A stretch of 64,000 nucleotides of DNA, from positions 46,245,797 through 46,309,796 of the forward strand of contig CM049321.1 of the NCBI GenBank assembly GCA_026874595.1, given 5' to 3'. This DNA comes from Sipunculus nudus (lineage: Eukaryota; Annelida; Sipuncula; Golfingiida; Sipunculidae). This document shows positions 44,719 through 54,510 of this stretch, in pieces. The translations under genes were made by a program, and so were the position numbers. The notes below the pieces were generated by a model that ran no database searches, was not told where the DNA came from, and saw only the letters and a program-made list of their open reading frames with translations. How positions within the stretch are numbered: the stretch's first letter is position 1; each line of letters begins with the position of its first letter.

Positions 44719-44885
44719 GTGGCGGATCTATTTATTTTCCCAGTTATTCGTTTTTTTTTCGAATTTTTCATATATCTTCTTCATTCCTTTACAACAATAT
44801 TATTTAGTTACCCACAGTTATTTTCTAATAATAGCGCCCCCCCCCCTTCCCCTCCCGTTCACGAATATCTGGATCCGCCCCTTGG
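44719..44885. mobile_element. Short GGATCC-bordered MITE
   Basis: The left border GTGGCGGATC and the inverted right border GGATCCGCCCC enclose about 165 bp containing a C run and T-rich sequence. Related to 25668-25922. Confidence 0.5.
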
Positions 44886-44889
44886 AAAT

Positions 44890-45625
44890 GACAAAAATCA
44901 TCGGTAGTGTGCCTTATGAACTACGAGTCTTACCTCGTTTACGTACAGCATAAAGTAAGGGGGGTGGGGTAGAAAGTGTAAAATGTCAAAATTTTAAGTA
45001 GCCTTAAAACAAAGAACAAGTTTATTTAATGTCTTAAGATAATGAACAATTACTCATGTGGGATTGAATTTAACAATAGATATATTTACTTATCTACGAT
45101 ATGAAAATATATTTTAAAGAGACTGCATGAGTATTTCACATATAAAGAAAATGATACCAAAGAATAAATCGACATCGTAACTTTATTTATATTCAAAATA
45201 TAAAGCAGAAAGTTTCTATAAAGAGTCACCCCCATACTTCACTATTAACACACAAAATTACTGTTTCTTCTTTCTGCTGGTGTACAGCAAATCATCTGAG
45301 CTGGCCGGGGTCCGGCTTATTTAGAAAACCTATGTAACATCCGACTCAGCATCCGTTATCCGACTTCCGGGTTTTAGTATGTACCAACGCTATACTGTGT
45401 TCCTCCACATTTACGGTCATATACTTACTCCGAGATATCCTTAATCCCTGCAAGTTTTAATATAAACCTCGACCTATTTTCGCCTGGAATCAAACAAAAG
45501 AACTCGCTCACTGTCCACATACATCTGAATTACAAAATCAAACTCTTCTCTAAAGAATACGTAGCCAGCTAGGAAGGTTAGTGCATAGGGTACTCTCGTT
45601 TTCACTAATTTTATTTGTAAACCAT
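44890..45625. other. Gene-free stretch
   Basis: Contains a CATCCGACTCAGCATCCG-type fragment near 45340, also seen at 38.8 and 60.3 kb, and a CTGAGCTGGCCGGGGTCCGG word. No gene seen. Confidence 0.45.
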
Positions 45626-45639
45626 TGTTAATTTTTCAG

Positions 45640-45850
45640 CAAAGGGGTGGAGGGGGTCGCAGAAAGAATCTTGCTTCCTGTGAGTGTAACCACCCCCTTT
45701 CACGTGACCAGACCGTTAACAGGTCACGTCGCCGGAACTCCATTTCGCCGACTTCGGCGAAGCGACCAATCGGCAATCTCGGCGAAGTGTCAAAGTATGC
45801 TCGGCGAAGTGTCCAATTATGCTCGACGAAGTGTCCAATATATGGCTCCA
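45640..45850 (+). repeat. CGGCGAAGTG repeat block
   Basis: Three tandem units of about 23-25 bp, each C(T)CG(G/A)CGAAGTGTC(C/A)AA followed by TATG, lie at 45779-45845. They are preceded by GCCGGAACTCCATTTCGCCG. The same words occur in reverse orientation at 54385-54500, beyond the second LTR element. Confidence 0.75.
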
Positions 45851-46189
45851 ACAATTACTCCAACCGCGATATTAAGATCTAGTCATTAAGATCCAGTCAC
45901 TATTCCCTTGAGAATTGTTCCATTTGTCTAAATTAATTTCAATTGAATGTTATAATTATTGTTTTATTTTTCAAATATTATAAAAAAATATATTATAGTT
46001 TTTAAATTGTCATTATTCCCTTGTGTATGGTTTCATTTGTCTAAAGACTATTAACTGAAACTGAATGTTATAATTAAAGTTTTATTTTTTAAATATTATA
46101 TTTATGTGAGTTTTATTACAGAGAAATATTTTTATATTTCTATTATATTAATATTATTCTATTAAGGTCTTTGTCATACCAATGAGGTA

Positions 46190-46765
46190 ACAATGCTATT
46201 TGGCACTACTTGGACCCGCCTCGCAAGCTTACCACGCGGACCATCTGCGGGAAGCTGCGTTAAATGCGAGTCCTTGGGTTGCTGAGTAGAAAATTTTTTT
46301 AATAATATTATATATGCATATCAAATTTTAGTAAATTATGCACATAAAGAGAGTTAAATATGTAAAACTTCACTTAAAATTATATGAATATAGTTATATT
46401 TGTATTTATAATTTTTTTATGATTACATATGTCTGTATGTATATTTATTGAGAATATGTGTAAGCACATGCATATATACGTATTCATTAACTTGTATATT
46501 TATTAATCTTATGTGTATTGTATATTTATATATATGGTTGAAATTACCTCTACATGATTTTCTTTGTTAATATTTTGGAATGCTTTATCATATATTATCA
46601 TTTGTTTACTATATCATTTTTCCGGTTTTTTTTGTGATGTTTTTTTCCAAGTTTGAAAACGTTGTATATTTTGTTTTACTACATGCATGTGATATATGCA
46701 TATATGGAACTATGGGCCGAAGGCCTTATATTTCTGAATAAAATATTCATTCATTCATTCAATAT
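46190..46765 (+). mobile_element. 3' end of a non-LTR retrotransposon
   Basis: AACTATGGGCCGAAGGCC, a TTTCTGAATAAAATATTC polyadenylation-like stretch and an (ATTC)n tail at 46744-46762 form a typical LINE 3' terminus in invertebrates. The 500 bp upstream is AT-rich with no retained coding sequence. A GGACCCGCCTCGCAAGCTTA segment at 46211 may belong to it. Confidence 0.5.
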
Positions 46766-47002
46766 ATTTTGTTTAAAATACAACCCTGCCATCCATCTTA
46801 AAAATGCGATAACTCATACACATGGTTCTGGTTTCTAGCTTTTTATTACCAGGTGCATGCGTCAATACAGGGGGACGGAGGTATCAAGTATTTAGATACA
46901 ACCGAGCAATCATATAACGAGTTCGCCATAATGCACAAAATGCATATTGCACAAAAATGATGTATCAATATCAAGGATTTATCTTGAAAAAAAAATATGC
47001 TA

Positions 47003-47005
<3 letters not shown>
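46766..47005. other. Gene-free stretch
   Basis: Nothing recognised. Confidence 0.4.

Positions 47006-47065
<60 letters not shown>
47006..47065. repeat. (TA)n microsatellite
   Basis: A TA array of about 60 bp. Confidence 0.97.
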
Positions 47066-47067
<2 letters not shown>

Positions 47068-47639
47068 CCAGGATATAGCCAAATTAGCTATCGGTTTTTT
47101 TTACAATCAGAACCTTTCTGATAAGATGATGCTTAGATGTAACATTCTGCAGAACTACTCGCTTTAAAAAATCTCTTGTGTTATAAAGTATTAAACTTTT
47201 TTGCTCATAACCCTCTTATGGCCTCTAATTATTTATTTTTTTTTTAATTTGTGTTTTACCTTCATCATTTTTTACATGCTTACCTTTACTTGCATTTAGT
47301 CAAATACGTTCTGTGTTATTTTTATGTATTTACTTATTTTTATCAATTTTATTGCAAGTCAACAACAAATTCCTGGAACTGGACGCTAATAAATGTTTTC
47401 TAATCTTATCTTGTATACATCATTTTCTTCTTACAAATAACCAATTGATGATTTTTTTGATGATGCAACACTGCATGTAAAAAGGGCTTTAATGTTTTAT
47501 TAAATTTAGAGTATATATATATGAAATTAAATCGCACGTTAATATGATTTAATTATACATAAATGGATATTGATATTTTAAATTTACTTGGCGTGTACTG
47601 AGCGATTTAAACATAATTTTAGTAACCTTTACATTTCCT

Positions 47640-48140
47640 GAAACTCACAATATACTCTAATAATTTTTTAATTAAATTTCCTATTTACTGTACGTTTCAG
47701 AGGGATTAAATGAAAAGATTTCTGCCAAGTTTACGTCGTGTTTACTTCTAATCCATGTTTAGTTAAAGTAAATGTGTATTAAATTATAATTAAACAGAGA
47801 AATTTAATACTGGTTAAGCCCAGTTTACGTTAGCTTTAATAAGTCTATACATGTTTACAAATATACTTTGCGTTTACTGTACCCGAATCTTAAAGTTTAT
47901 GCCTTATTTACGTTTAATTTACCTTGCGTTTACGTTACCTGAAACTCATAGTTTTCTTCTGATTTCATTACCTGTAACTACAGCTATATGATTGGTTTAG
48001 GTTTCCTTAAACTCTAAGTTTACGTTGAGTTTCCCGTTCTATATAAACTTCAGTTTCACGTTGAGTTTAAGTTGGCTTTTACGCTTGATATACTTAATAA
48101 TATACTCTAAGTTTACTATGTGCATGTTGAACAAAGTTTA
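47640..48140. repeat. Degenerate GTTTACGTT / GAAACTCA motif region
   Basis: AGTTTACG, GTTTACTT, TTTACGTTAGC, GTTTACGTTACCTGAAACTC and TTCACGTTGAGTTTAAGT recur at irregular spacing, suggesting an eroded minisatellite. 47066-47639 and 48141-48595 are AT-rich with nothing recognised. Confidence 0.5.
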
Positions 48141-48590
48141 AAAAGTACTGAGCGCAATTTCACGGGATAATTAACTTGAAATCAAACATTGCTCGGGTTT
48201 GGTTATTTGGTTAATGTTTTGATGTTAGAGAAGTTAAACTTAAAGATTTCGATATTCAATATAGGTATTTTATTATTGATTTATAGATTTGCTTGTATCA
48301 GTGTATAAAATGATTTTTTTCTGTATAAAGCAACATTGGACGTGATTCATTTGTATGAATATCAGGAATATTCTAATATCACTTTATGCACTATTTATGT
48401 TAATTATGTATATAATAAAATAAAATTCAAATTGTGTTTGAAGTTTTTTTTTCATTTATTAGCATTAATAAATGTAAACATGTAAATGCATTGATAAATA
48501 ATGATTATGTAAATGATTTGAACGAATTTCCTTTATTACAATAAACAGTATAGCGGTTAAAAATCACTTTCTTCACACACACATATATAA

Positions 48591-48595
<5 letters not shown>

Positions 48596-48649
<54 letters not shown>
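48596..48649. repeat. (TA)n microsatellite
   Basis: A TA array of about 54 bp preceded by CACACACA. Confidence 0.97.
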
Positions 48650-48650
<1 letters not shown>

Positions 48651-48835
48651 TCATTTTATTATATACAAATATTATATCGCAGGGTTGGTGCCTGTAGGCC
48701 TTTTCTGTAGACAGTTCTGCAAATAACTTTATCCATACCGATTTTATTTTAACACTTGTAAATATAACCCGAAACGTGACAATTTAATTAATGAGCATTC
48801 AGTATTTTAATCTTAAAATGTAGGATTATAATAAT

Positions 48836-48918
48836 TTTCACGGTGCTGATGAGTCCGCAGGTATGCGCTGTCATGCTACCTGGTGGTCGAATTTGTAACT
48901 AACGAGTCAAATTCGGCC
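48836..48918 (+). ncRNA. Hammerhead-ribozyme-like motif, probably degenerate
   Basis: CTGATGA at 48846-48852 is followed by a stem that can pair (GTCCGCAGGTA with TACCTGGTGGTC, one mismatch and one bulge). GAA (48889-48891) and a second perfect stem (CGAATTTG / CAAATTCG) come next. This is the order of the hammerhead core and two of its helices. Against function: the conserved GAAA reads GAAT, the cleavage triplet would be AAT, not NUH, and no strand pairing with the sequence before CTGATGA closes helix I. Hammerheads are common in bivalve repeats, so a decayed copy is plausible. Confidence 0.25.
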
Positions 48919-48938
48919 ATATCAGACACGGTGACATG

Positions 48939-49177
48939 CGCCAGTGAGGAAGATTATATCTGTACAGCTATGCACCCACCTTCCAAGGAACGTGAAACAC
49001 GGACTTGTATTCCAAGAGTATTTATTATATGAACATCAAAATGACGAGGCACGTCTGTTTTATGTGACGGCCCGAACACAAGTGAAGCGGGCGAGGGAAG
49101 CGGGCAAGGTTTTCATTACTCAAGGGACCATATAGTAAAGATTGTACGGATATAAATTAAACATCCATATAATGGCG
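48939..49177 (-). repeat. 3' LTR of the second retrotransposon
   Basis: 239 bp. It differs from 53977-54215 only at one base (GGACCATATAG here, GGACCAAATAG there). Confidence 0.93.
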
Positions 49178-49183
49178 TGGCCA

Positions 49184-49198
49184 CTTTCATCTCTTCCC
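49184..49198 (-). other. Polypurine tract
   Basis: The minus-strand GGGAAGAGATGAAAG run precedes the 3' LTR, separated from it by TGGCCA. Confidence 0.55.
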
Positions 49199-49303
49199 AT
49201 CTCTGAGCGGGATACAACAGAAAATACAGTACGAAAATAAACATGTAACGAACAGTGTGATCAAGTCCAATAAAAGGATACAAGTTCGAGAACACATGAG
49301 AGA

Positions 49304-49663
49304 TCACTCAGCATAGTCATCGAGGTATGGCGGTCGACGTCGGATGCGAACGGGTCGTCCATCCTCAACGATGGTGTGGTGAGATTGAGTATCAGCGGCA
49401 CTAGGCTCCTGGTTAGATATCATAGGCATACAATGAGGTTGATCGCTCTTTACAGGACAGGCGAGTTCCTGTGGTATAGCAGGAGAAGCCTGAGGTACTA
49501 TACTCTGGAAACCATCATCATCCTCACTGGAAGTTGCGTCATCGTCACGAAGTGGCCGCGTTGGTCTAAAGGACATTGTATGACTGGGAACGGTGTAACA
49601 CTCTGACGATTTTATGCGGTATGACGGAGATCGCAACTGAGAACCGGTAAATCTACGGATGTC
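49304..49663 (-). pseudogene. C-terminal tail of Pol
   Basis: The frame continues from the integrase C-terminal domain after the stop at 49664-49666 and ends RPVRIRRRPPYLDDYAE, a common terminus of Ty3/gypsy-like polyproteins (RPxRxRRxPxYLxDY). Low-complexity acidic sequence (DDDATSSEDDDG) precedes it. Confidence 0.7.
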
Positions 49664-49873
49664 TCACCATTCCCCGTCGGTACCGACTACTAGATACCGA
49701 TCGCGAGCGCGAGTTTTGTCTTTATCATGGTGGATGTACACGAGGTCACCGACCTGCACATGACAAGGTGATGCTGGTTGTCGACCATGTGCTTTAGCAC
49801 GTTCACTGTAGATGTGATTGAGATGGCGTGATGTCTGTTGGTCGCGAATGAGTAAACTATCATGCACAGGCAA
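49664..49873 (-). pseudogene. Integrase C-terminal domain remnant
   Basis: Reads PVHDSLLIRDQQTSRHLNHI, then VQVGDLVYIHHDKDKTRARD and RYLVVGTDGEW. This is the SH3-like DNA-binding region after the catalytic core. It is in a different frame from the long Gag-Pol, begins at the deletion junction near 49870-49885, and ends in an in-frame TGA at 49664-49666. Confidence 0.8.
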
Positions 49874-52800
49874 TGGGCCATATCAGCTGTCGCGTACGTT
49901 TCATGACATCGGCAGCGAAGCTGACCCCAACGCCAGTTGGAGGGTCACTTGTAGATTGTTTGACAAGTGTGTGTGGGATCTTTTGAAGGGATGCACATAT
50001 GTGACAGGAAGCGGAGACTCGCTCGACAGCTTTGTCAAGGTCAAGGGCGTAGAAATGTCGCTGGGCCACAAGTTTGAGTTGGTGGCGAGAGGGATGATCG
50101 AGTTTGATATGTAGTGCCGTTAGTAGACCATCTAGGACGGATCTAGGTATGATAATGCACTCACGAGACGCTGTTAGGGGTTCTTCACGACGTGTAATGA
50201 GCAAACCATCTCGAGCAACTGTAGCAATGTTCAGATATCTTTTGACATCTTTGATGTTGGTTGCCTTTTTTGATGGGCGGGTGCCCTGTGTGAGATGAGC
50301 ATGTACTCTACGCAAGTCTGGACATTCTGATTGGGTTTTTAACCACGCTGTTCTGCTGGTGAAAGGTAGCTTGATAGCTCCTGACAGAATTTCTGTGGTG
50401 GAAATTTTTCGAACGACTGATTCCTCTGTTCTCAAAATGAAGGTACAAATCTGACATCCTGGTTCGTGGCATTCAGGTGCATTTCGGCTAGCAAAATCTG
50501 ATGGTAAATTAGCTGAGCCTGCAAGATGGCGAATAGATGCTTGGTAGCGGCTTACGGTGGCCAGAAATGTACACACTCGTGGGCTTGTTGAGAATTCGCC
50601 ACGACACAATTTCTCAAACGCCTGAACACATGGTTTGCTGTCTGTAAGTATGCATGCTTTGGTGTCGGATTGTATTATGAACGGACTGAAATGTTTCACT
50701 GCTGCTGCAATACTAAGGGCCTCAATTTCACATGGTAACCATCTGACTTGATGTTTTCTTAGTTTTGCGCTGAAGAAACCAGCTAGCCGTGGTTTGTTGT
50801 CGTTACGTGTCACATACAATGTAGCCCCCAGACCGCGCTGTTTGACTGATCCATCTGTGACGATCCATAGTTGGTCCTCTGCACGAGGAAGTGCGATTGT
50901 TCTGTGTGATGACAGAGCTTTCTGTGCATCAGAAAAGGCGGAGTGTAGTGTTTCATTCCAGCTCAACTTGTCCTGTGACTGATGCCCAGCTAAGCTATCT
51001 TCCAATGGGGCAAGAAAGGTAGAACAGTTAGGGATGACTCGAGCTAACACCTTATATGAGCCTATGAATGATCGAAGTCCACGAACAGTGTCTGGAGGTG
51101 GGCATGTAGCTAATGTGGCAATGCGGTGTGGACTTGCGTGAATGCTGCCTTGAGTCCAAATCCATCCTAAGATGGTGGCGGAGCGAGGGCAGATTGTAGT
51201 CTTTGTGGCTGATAAGTGAAGGCCACACTGGTTCAGTGCCTGCATAGTCCTTTCCCAGTTATTATAAAGGTCTTCAGGGGTGTTTCCCCCACAATACAAG
51301 TCGTCTGCCAGTTTAGCTACCACTCCTTCTTGTAACAGATCCCCGAGAACTCTGCACATGAGTTCTTCTAACGCAGTCTCTGATCCTGGCATCCCCATTG
51401 CGGAGCGGGTATACACTCTAACACCACGATATGGGGTGACAACACCACAATATTTCATGGATTGGCGGGATAGGGGGATCTGATAGAAGGCGCTGGTGAG
51501 GTCCGTCATGATGATGTAGTTCCAACGAGCAATGGTACGGAGTGTGGAATCTACATCTGGCATGAGTGATGGTTGAGGCTTGCTGTACCTCCCTACATCC
51601 GCAAAAGCAGTAACGAGTCGAAAGCCTCCGCTAGGCTTCTTGATCAAGAATGAGGGATTTAGGTATTCGGCTACTATACCTAGGTCCTCCGGGCGGCGAA
51701 ACACACCTAACCCTTCCAGTTCATCAAACTTTTGCTGTAGTTCTTTGAGTTTGTCTCGAGAATATTGGGGAACACGTCCTTTACGCTGGGGTGGAGGGAC
51801 TGGTCCCATGTTAACCACTGCTTGAAAAGGTCCAATTGCACCATTATAACCCTTGAACACTGGGTTAAACAGATTATCGTATTCTGTGAGAAGGTTGCGG
51901 AACTTGCTCTTTACGTCAGCTGTTAACAGATTGTCCGGGTCCAGATTTACCGCTTGAGAGTGTGATGGTGATGATGGCGTGTTTACAGCTCTAGCCTGAG
52001 AGGCTGTTTCATTAATGGAGAGAGTCTGACAGTTTGTGGGGCTATCTTGAGCTACAGGTTCACTCACCGGAAATATTTGGCAAAAATGTTCATTTCTTCG
52101 CAGCGACTGTGGTTCTGTAGTCGTATTGAAAATACGGATCTTATTACCTACCGCTGCAGTGATGTCTGGACAGGGCCATAACTGTGACATCTTTTTAGTT
52201 TGCATGTTTGGCGAATCTATTCGAGGTTCGATAGCCACTGGAACATCATGCAGTTCACTATCTGGGATTAACACTTCCATATACTCTCCTGGCCAAATTG
52301 TGGATGGACTTGATGGGGCGCGAAGTACACATGCATGAGTGCGACGTATTGCGAGTGAATTGATATTCTCGCGCGTGGTGTTGTAATGGAAAATGTGATC
52401 ATTCCCAATGAGGACCTGTCTTTTTGCTGGGCGAACAGATACATCATTACGGACCATAAAGGGGACACCTGCAAGCACATCAACATCAAGATCCTCTACC
52501 ACGAGGGCCTCCAGAGTGAAAGTGAGGTGATCTCTGTTTAGCGTCATTTTTGTTTCACCCACAACCTTAAGAGGGGTCTGTCCATCAGCTTGTACTGCTA
52601 ATTGAGAGCACTTGGTAATTCTAACGCCTATATGTTTGGCTACAGACGCGCGTACCATGTTTGTTTCTGCACCAGTGTCAATGGTTATATGAAGTGGGTG
52701 GTGATGGAAAAAAGTTTGTAGATGCGGTGATCTTTTAACCTGCACTCTTCTAGTGGCCGCAGTATTGGCTGGACTTGTAATGGGGTCACTATAACTTATT

Positions 52801-53777
52801 GGATCATCCTCTTTAGCGTCGTCCTCCTCGCTGGAGATGTACCCGGATGCACTTTTGGACTCTGCAACATGTCGGGCACGTGCCATGAACTGTCTATCAT
52901 TCTCAGGAAGGAACCTGCACTTGCTTAAGAAGTGTCTATATTGGCGACCGGCTTGTTTACACAAAGGGCAGGTCTTCTCTGCGCGTGTGGTATTTGACTG
53001 TATTTGGTATTTATTTCTTCTAAGATCTGTTGCAGCTGAGCGTAAGACCTTTGCATCTTCTGATGTGTGGAGTTCATCGAGAAGGGACGTAAGTGCCTGG
53101 GAAATTTCTGGCTTAATGGATGCCAGCGTACGTGACCGTAGTTCTGTTGCGTATCTCTGTTTAACCAACTGGGGTAGATCTTGATGGATGAGTCGAAGCC
53201 ATGTGAGGATAACTAGGTTTTCTAGTGTTGGGGACATTTCTTCATCTTCTTCTACTTCTTCATTGTGGTGGGTTATACTGCCACTGTGTTTTAGTAAATT
53301 GTCTTCTATGAATGCCATCAGTCTTTGGTAAAGATCCTCTGGTCGCTCGTCAGGTTCAAGTTTAATATTGGAGAAATCGAGAAAATGGGCGCCTGTAGAC
53401 TGAAACCCAAAATGTAGGCGGATAGCCTGCCATATGCTATCTATACCAGTTGATGCCTTTACTATGGTATTACGGGCGATGATGGGGCAATAGTTCGCAA
53501 TCTGCCCCAGCATCAAGTCCAAATGTGAGACTTTTTGTTGAGCTGTACGCCGTCTATCAACTGGTATCTCTTCTCCATCATCTGTTAGGCCTCTAAGAGG
53601 GTCGGCTTTAGTCTTTTTAGTCCATGTTTTTCCATTAACAAGAAATTCGGCGAACAGTGGGTCTAATGAAAGCGTATAGACTAGATTTTGGCGCCAGTTT
53701 TCAAAGGAAGTAATTGTCTCTACTTTGGTAAGACACCATTGCTTAGGTGCTCGAGCACCTGGACGTAAACTGCTCAT
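49860..53777 (-). CDS. Gag-Pol polyprotein lacking the integrase catalytic core
   Basis: The frame opens upstream at 53846; the first ATG is 53777 (MSSLRPGARAPKQ), about 200 bp inside the 5' LTR, and the frame runs about 1300 residues. Counted from 53846, a gag region is followed by an expanded zinc knuckle near residues 291-309 (C-x2-C-x8-H-x4-C, CPLCKQ...HFLSKC) and protease near 389 (ITIDTGAETNMV). Reverse transcriptase spans about 690-880 (FLIKKPSGGFRLV, MTDLTSAFYQIPL, catalytic LADDLYCGG near 847). RNase H is near 993 (IVTDGSVKQRGLGATLY, EIEALSIAAAVKHF, ILTDSKPC), and the integrase zinc finger near 1245-1290 (HPSRHQL...CHICASL). It ends soon after SFAADVMKR, where the DDE core should begin. 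Gag and Pol share one frame without shift. Confidence 0.9.
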   Translation of the reverse strand: MSSLRPGARAPKQWCLTKVETITSFENWRQNLVYTLSLDPLFAEFLVNGKTWTKKTKADPLRGLTDDGEEIPVDRRRTAQQKVSHLDLMLGQIANYCPIIARNTIVKASTGIDSIWQAIRLHFGFQSTGAHFLDFSNIKLEPDERPEDLYQRLMAFIEDNLLKHSGSITHHNEEVEEDEEMSPTLENLVILTWLRLIHQDLPQLVKQRYATELRSRTLASIKPEISQALTSLLDELHTSEDAKVLRSAATDLRRNKYQIQSNTTRAEKTCPLCKQAGRQYRHFLSKCRFLPENDRQFMARARHVAESKSASGYISSEEDDAKEDDPISYSDPITSPANTAATRRVQVKRSPHLQTFFHHHPLHITIDTGAETNMVRASVAKHIGVRITKCSQLAVQADGQTPLKVVGETKMTLNRDHLTFTLEALVVEDLDVDVLAGVPFMVRNDVSVRPAKRQVLIGNDHIFHYNTTRENINSLAIRRTHACVLRAPSSPSTIWPGEYMEVLIPDSELHDVPVAIEPRIDSPNMQTKKMSQLWPCPDITAAVGNKIRIFNTTTEPQSLRRNEHFCQIFPVSEPVAQDSPTNCQTLSINETASQARAVNTPSSPSHSQAVNLDPDNLLTADVKSKFRNLLTEYDNLFNPVFKGYNGAIGPFQAVVNMGPVPPPQRKGRVPQYSRDKLKELQQKFDELEGLGVFRRPEDLGIVAEYLNPSFLIKKPSGGFRLVTAFADVGRYSKPQPSLMPDVDSTLRTIARWNYIIMTDLTSAFYQIPLSRQSMKYCGVVTPYRGVRVYTRSAMGMPGSETALEELMCRVLGDLLQEGVVAKLADDLYCGGNTPEDLYNNWERTMQALNQCGLHLSATKTTICPRSATILGWIWTQGSIHASPHRIATLATCPPPDTVRGLRSFIGSYKVLARVIPNCSTFLAPLEDSLAGHQSQDKLSWNETLHSAFSDAQKALSSHRTIALPRAEDQLWIVTDGSVKQRGLGATLYVTRNDNKPRLAGFFSAKLRKHQVRWLPCEIEALSIAAAVKHFSPFIIQSDTKACILTDSKPCVQAFEKLCRGEFSTSPRVCTFLATVSRYQASIRHLAGSANLPSDFASRNAPECHEPGCQICTFILRTEESVVRKISTTEILSGAIKLPFTSRTAWLKTQSECPDLRRVHAHLTQGTRPSKKATNIKDVKRYLNIATVARDGLLITRREEPLTASRECIIIPRSVLDGLLTALHIKLDHPSRHQLKLVAQRHFYALDLDKAVERVSASCHICASLQKIPHTLVKQSTSDPPTGVGVSFAADVMKRTRQLIWPIACA

Positions 53778-53965
53778 GATGACAGATTGATATGTATGTT
53801 CACTTGCCTTAAATAAGTTCACTTGCTTCCGTTCTTCGTGTTTCAAGCGTCAATACAGCTCCTGTTTTGGCTGTCACTTGGCCGCGTGATGTGTGAAGCG
53901 AGTGGGCGCTGAACAGTTCTGTCGTACCCTGTCTCTACGGGTTCTAGCGTGTTTTCTTCTCTTAA

Positions 53966-53976
53966 CGCTGCCACCA
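53966..53976 (-). other. Primer-binding site
   Basis: TGGTGGCAGCG begins immediately after the 5' LTR on the minus strand. The TGG start fits a tRNA 3' CCA. The tRNA is not identified. Confidence 0.7.
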
Positions 53977-54215
53977 CGCCAGTGAGGAAGATTATATCTG
54001 TACAGCTATGCACCCACCTTCCAAGGAACGTGAAACACGGACTTGTATTCCAAGAGTATTTATTATATGAACATCAAAATGACGAGGCACGTCTGTTTTA
54101 TGTGACGGCCCGAACACAAGTGAAGCGGGCGAGGGAAGCGGGCAAGGTTTTCATTACTCAAGGGACCAAATAGTAAAGATTGTACGGATATAAATTAAAC
54201 ATCCATATAATGGCG
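53977..54215 (-). repeat. 5' LTR of the second retrotransposon
   Basis: 239 bp, paired with 48939-49177. It starts CGCCATTATATGG and ends CCTCACTGGCG on the minus strand. Confidence 0.93.
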
Positions 54216-54339
54216 ATGAATGAAAATAGCTCATTTCAAATAAATCAGCGGCTGTGTTGCATAAATATAAACTTTTTAGGCAAGCTTCTTAAAAAAAACA
54301 CTAAGTATTTAAAAGGTACTTGATTAATGTTAGTCAAGG

Positions 54340-54510
54340 TCAATAGGATCCCACTGCGTCGGTTGGACGAATCGCCGGCAAACCATAGTTCCGGCGAAAC
54401 GTCCTGCAAAGCTCGGCGAAATGGAGTTCCGGCGAAGTGTCCTGTATTCACCAGACCGGGGTAGCTGCACTTGGTCACAGGAAGGGGCCTGCTTCATGCT
54501 ACCGGGGTCA
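54340..54510 (-). repeat. Inverted relative of the CGGCGAAGTG block
   Basis: GCTCGGCGAAATGGAGTTCC with GGCGAAGTGTCC reverses the 45.73-kb wording. It continues into a GTCACAGGAAGG/CTTCCTGTGA counterpart. Possibly opposite ends or copies of one element. Confidence 0.6.

Larger units (their letters stand above)
48936..54218 (-). mobile_element. LTR retrotransposon with near-identical LTRs and deleted integrase core
   Basis: The element is 48939-54215. LTRs of 239 bp at each end differ at one base. The order on the minus strand is LTR, primer-binding site, one long Gag-Pol frame with zinc knuckle, protease, RT and RNase H, then the integrase zinc finger, a deletion, the integrase C-terminal end, a purine tract and the LTR. 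Reverse transcriptase wording and RNase H position favour Ty3/gypsy. LTR termini are CGCCA...TGGCG instead of TG...CA. ATG flanks both ends, a possible 3-bp duplication, shorter than usual. The element is inserted just after the hammerhead-like motif. Confidence 0.9.

Noticed and set aside
45636-45889. Overlapping frames of 70-85 codons
   Set aside because: Explained by the CGGCGAAGTG tandem block. No protein similarity is recognised.
53778-53846. Upstream extension of the long Gag-Pol frame
   Set aside because: The frame is open there but begins with TTG. The first ATG is at 53777 and was chosen as the start.
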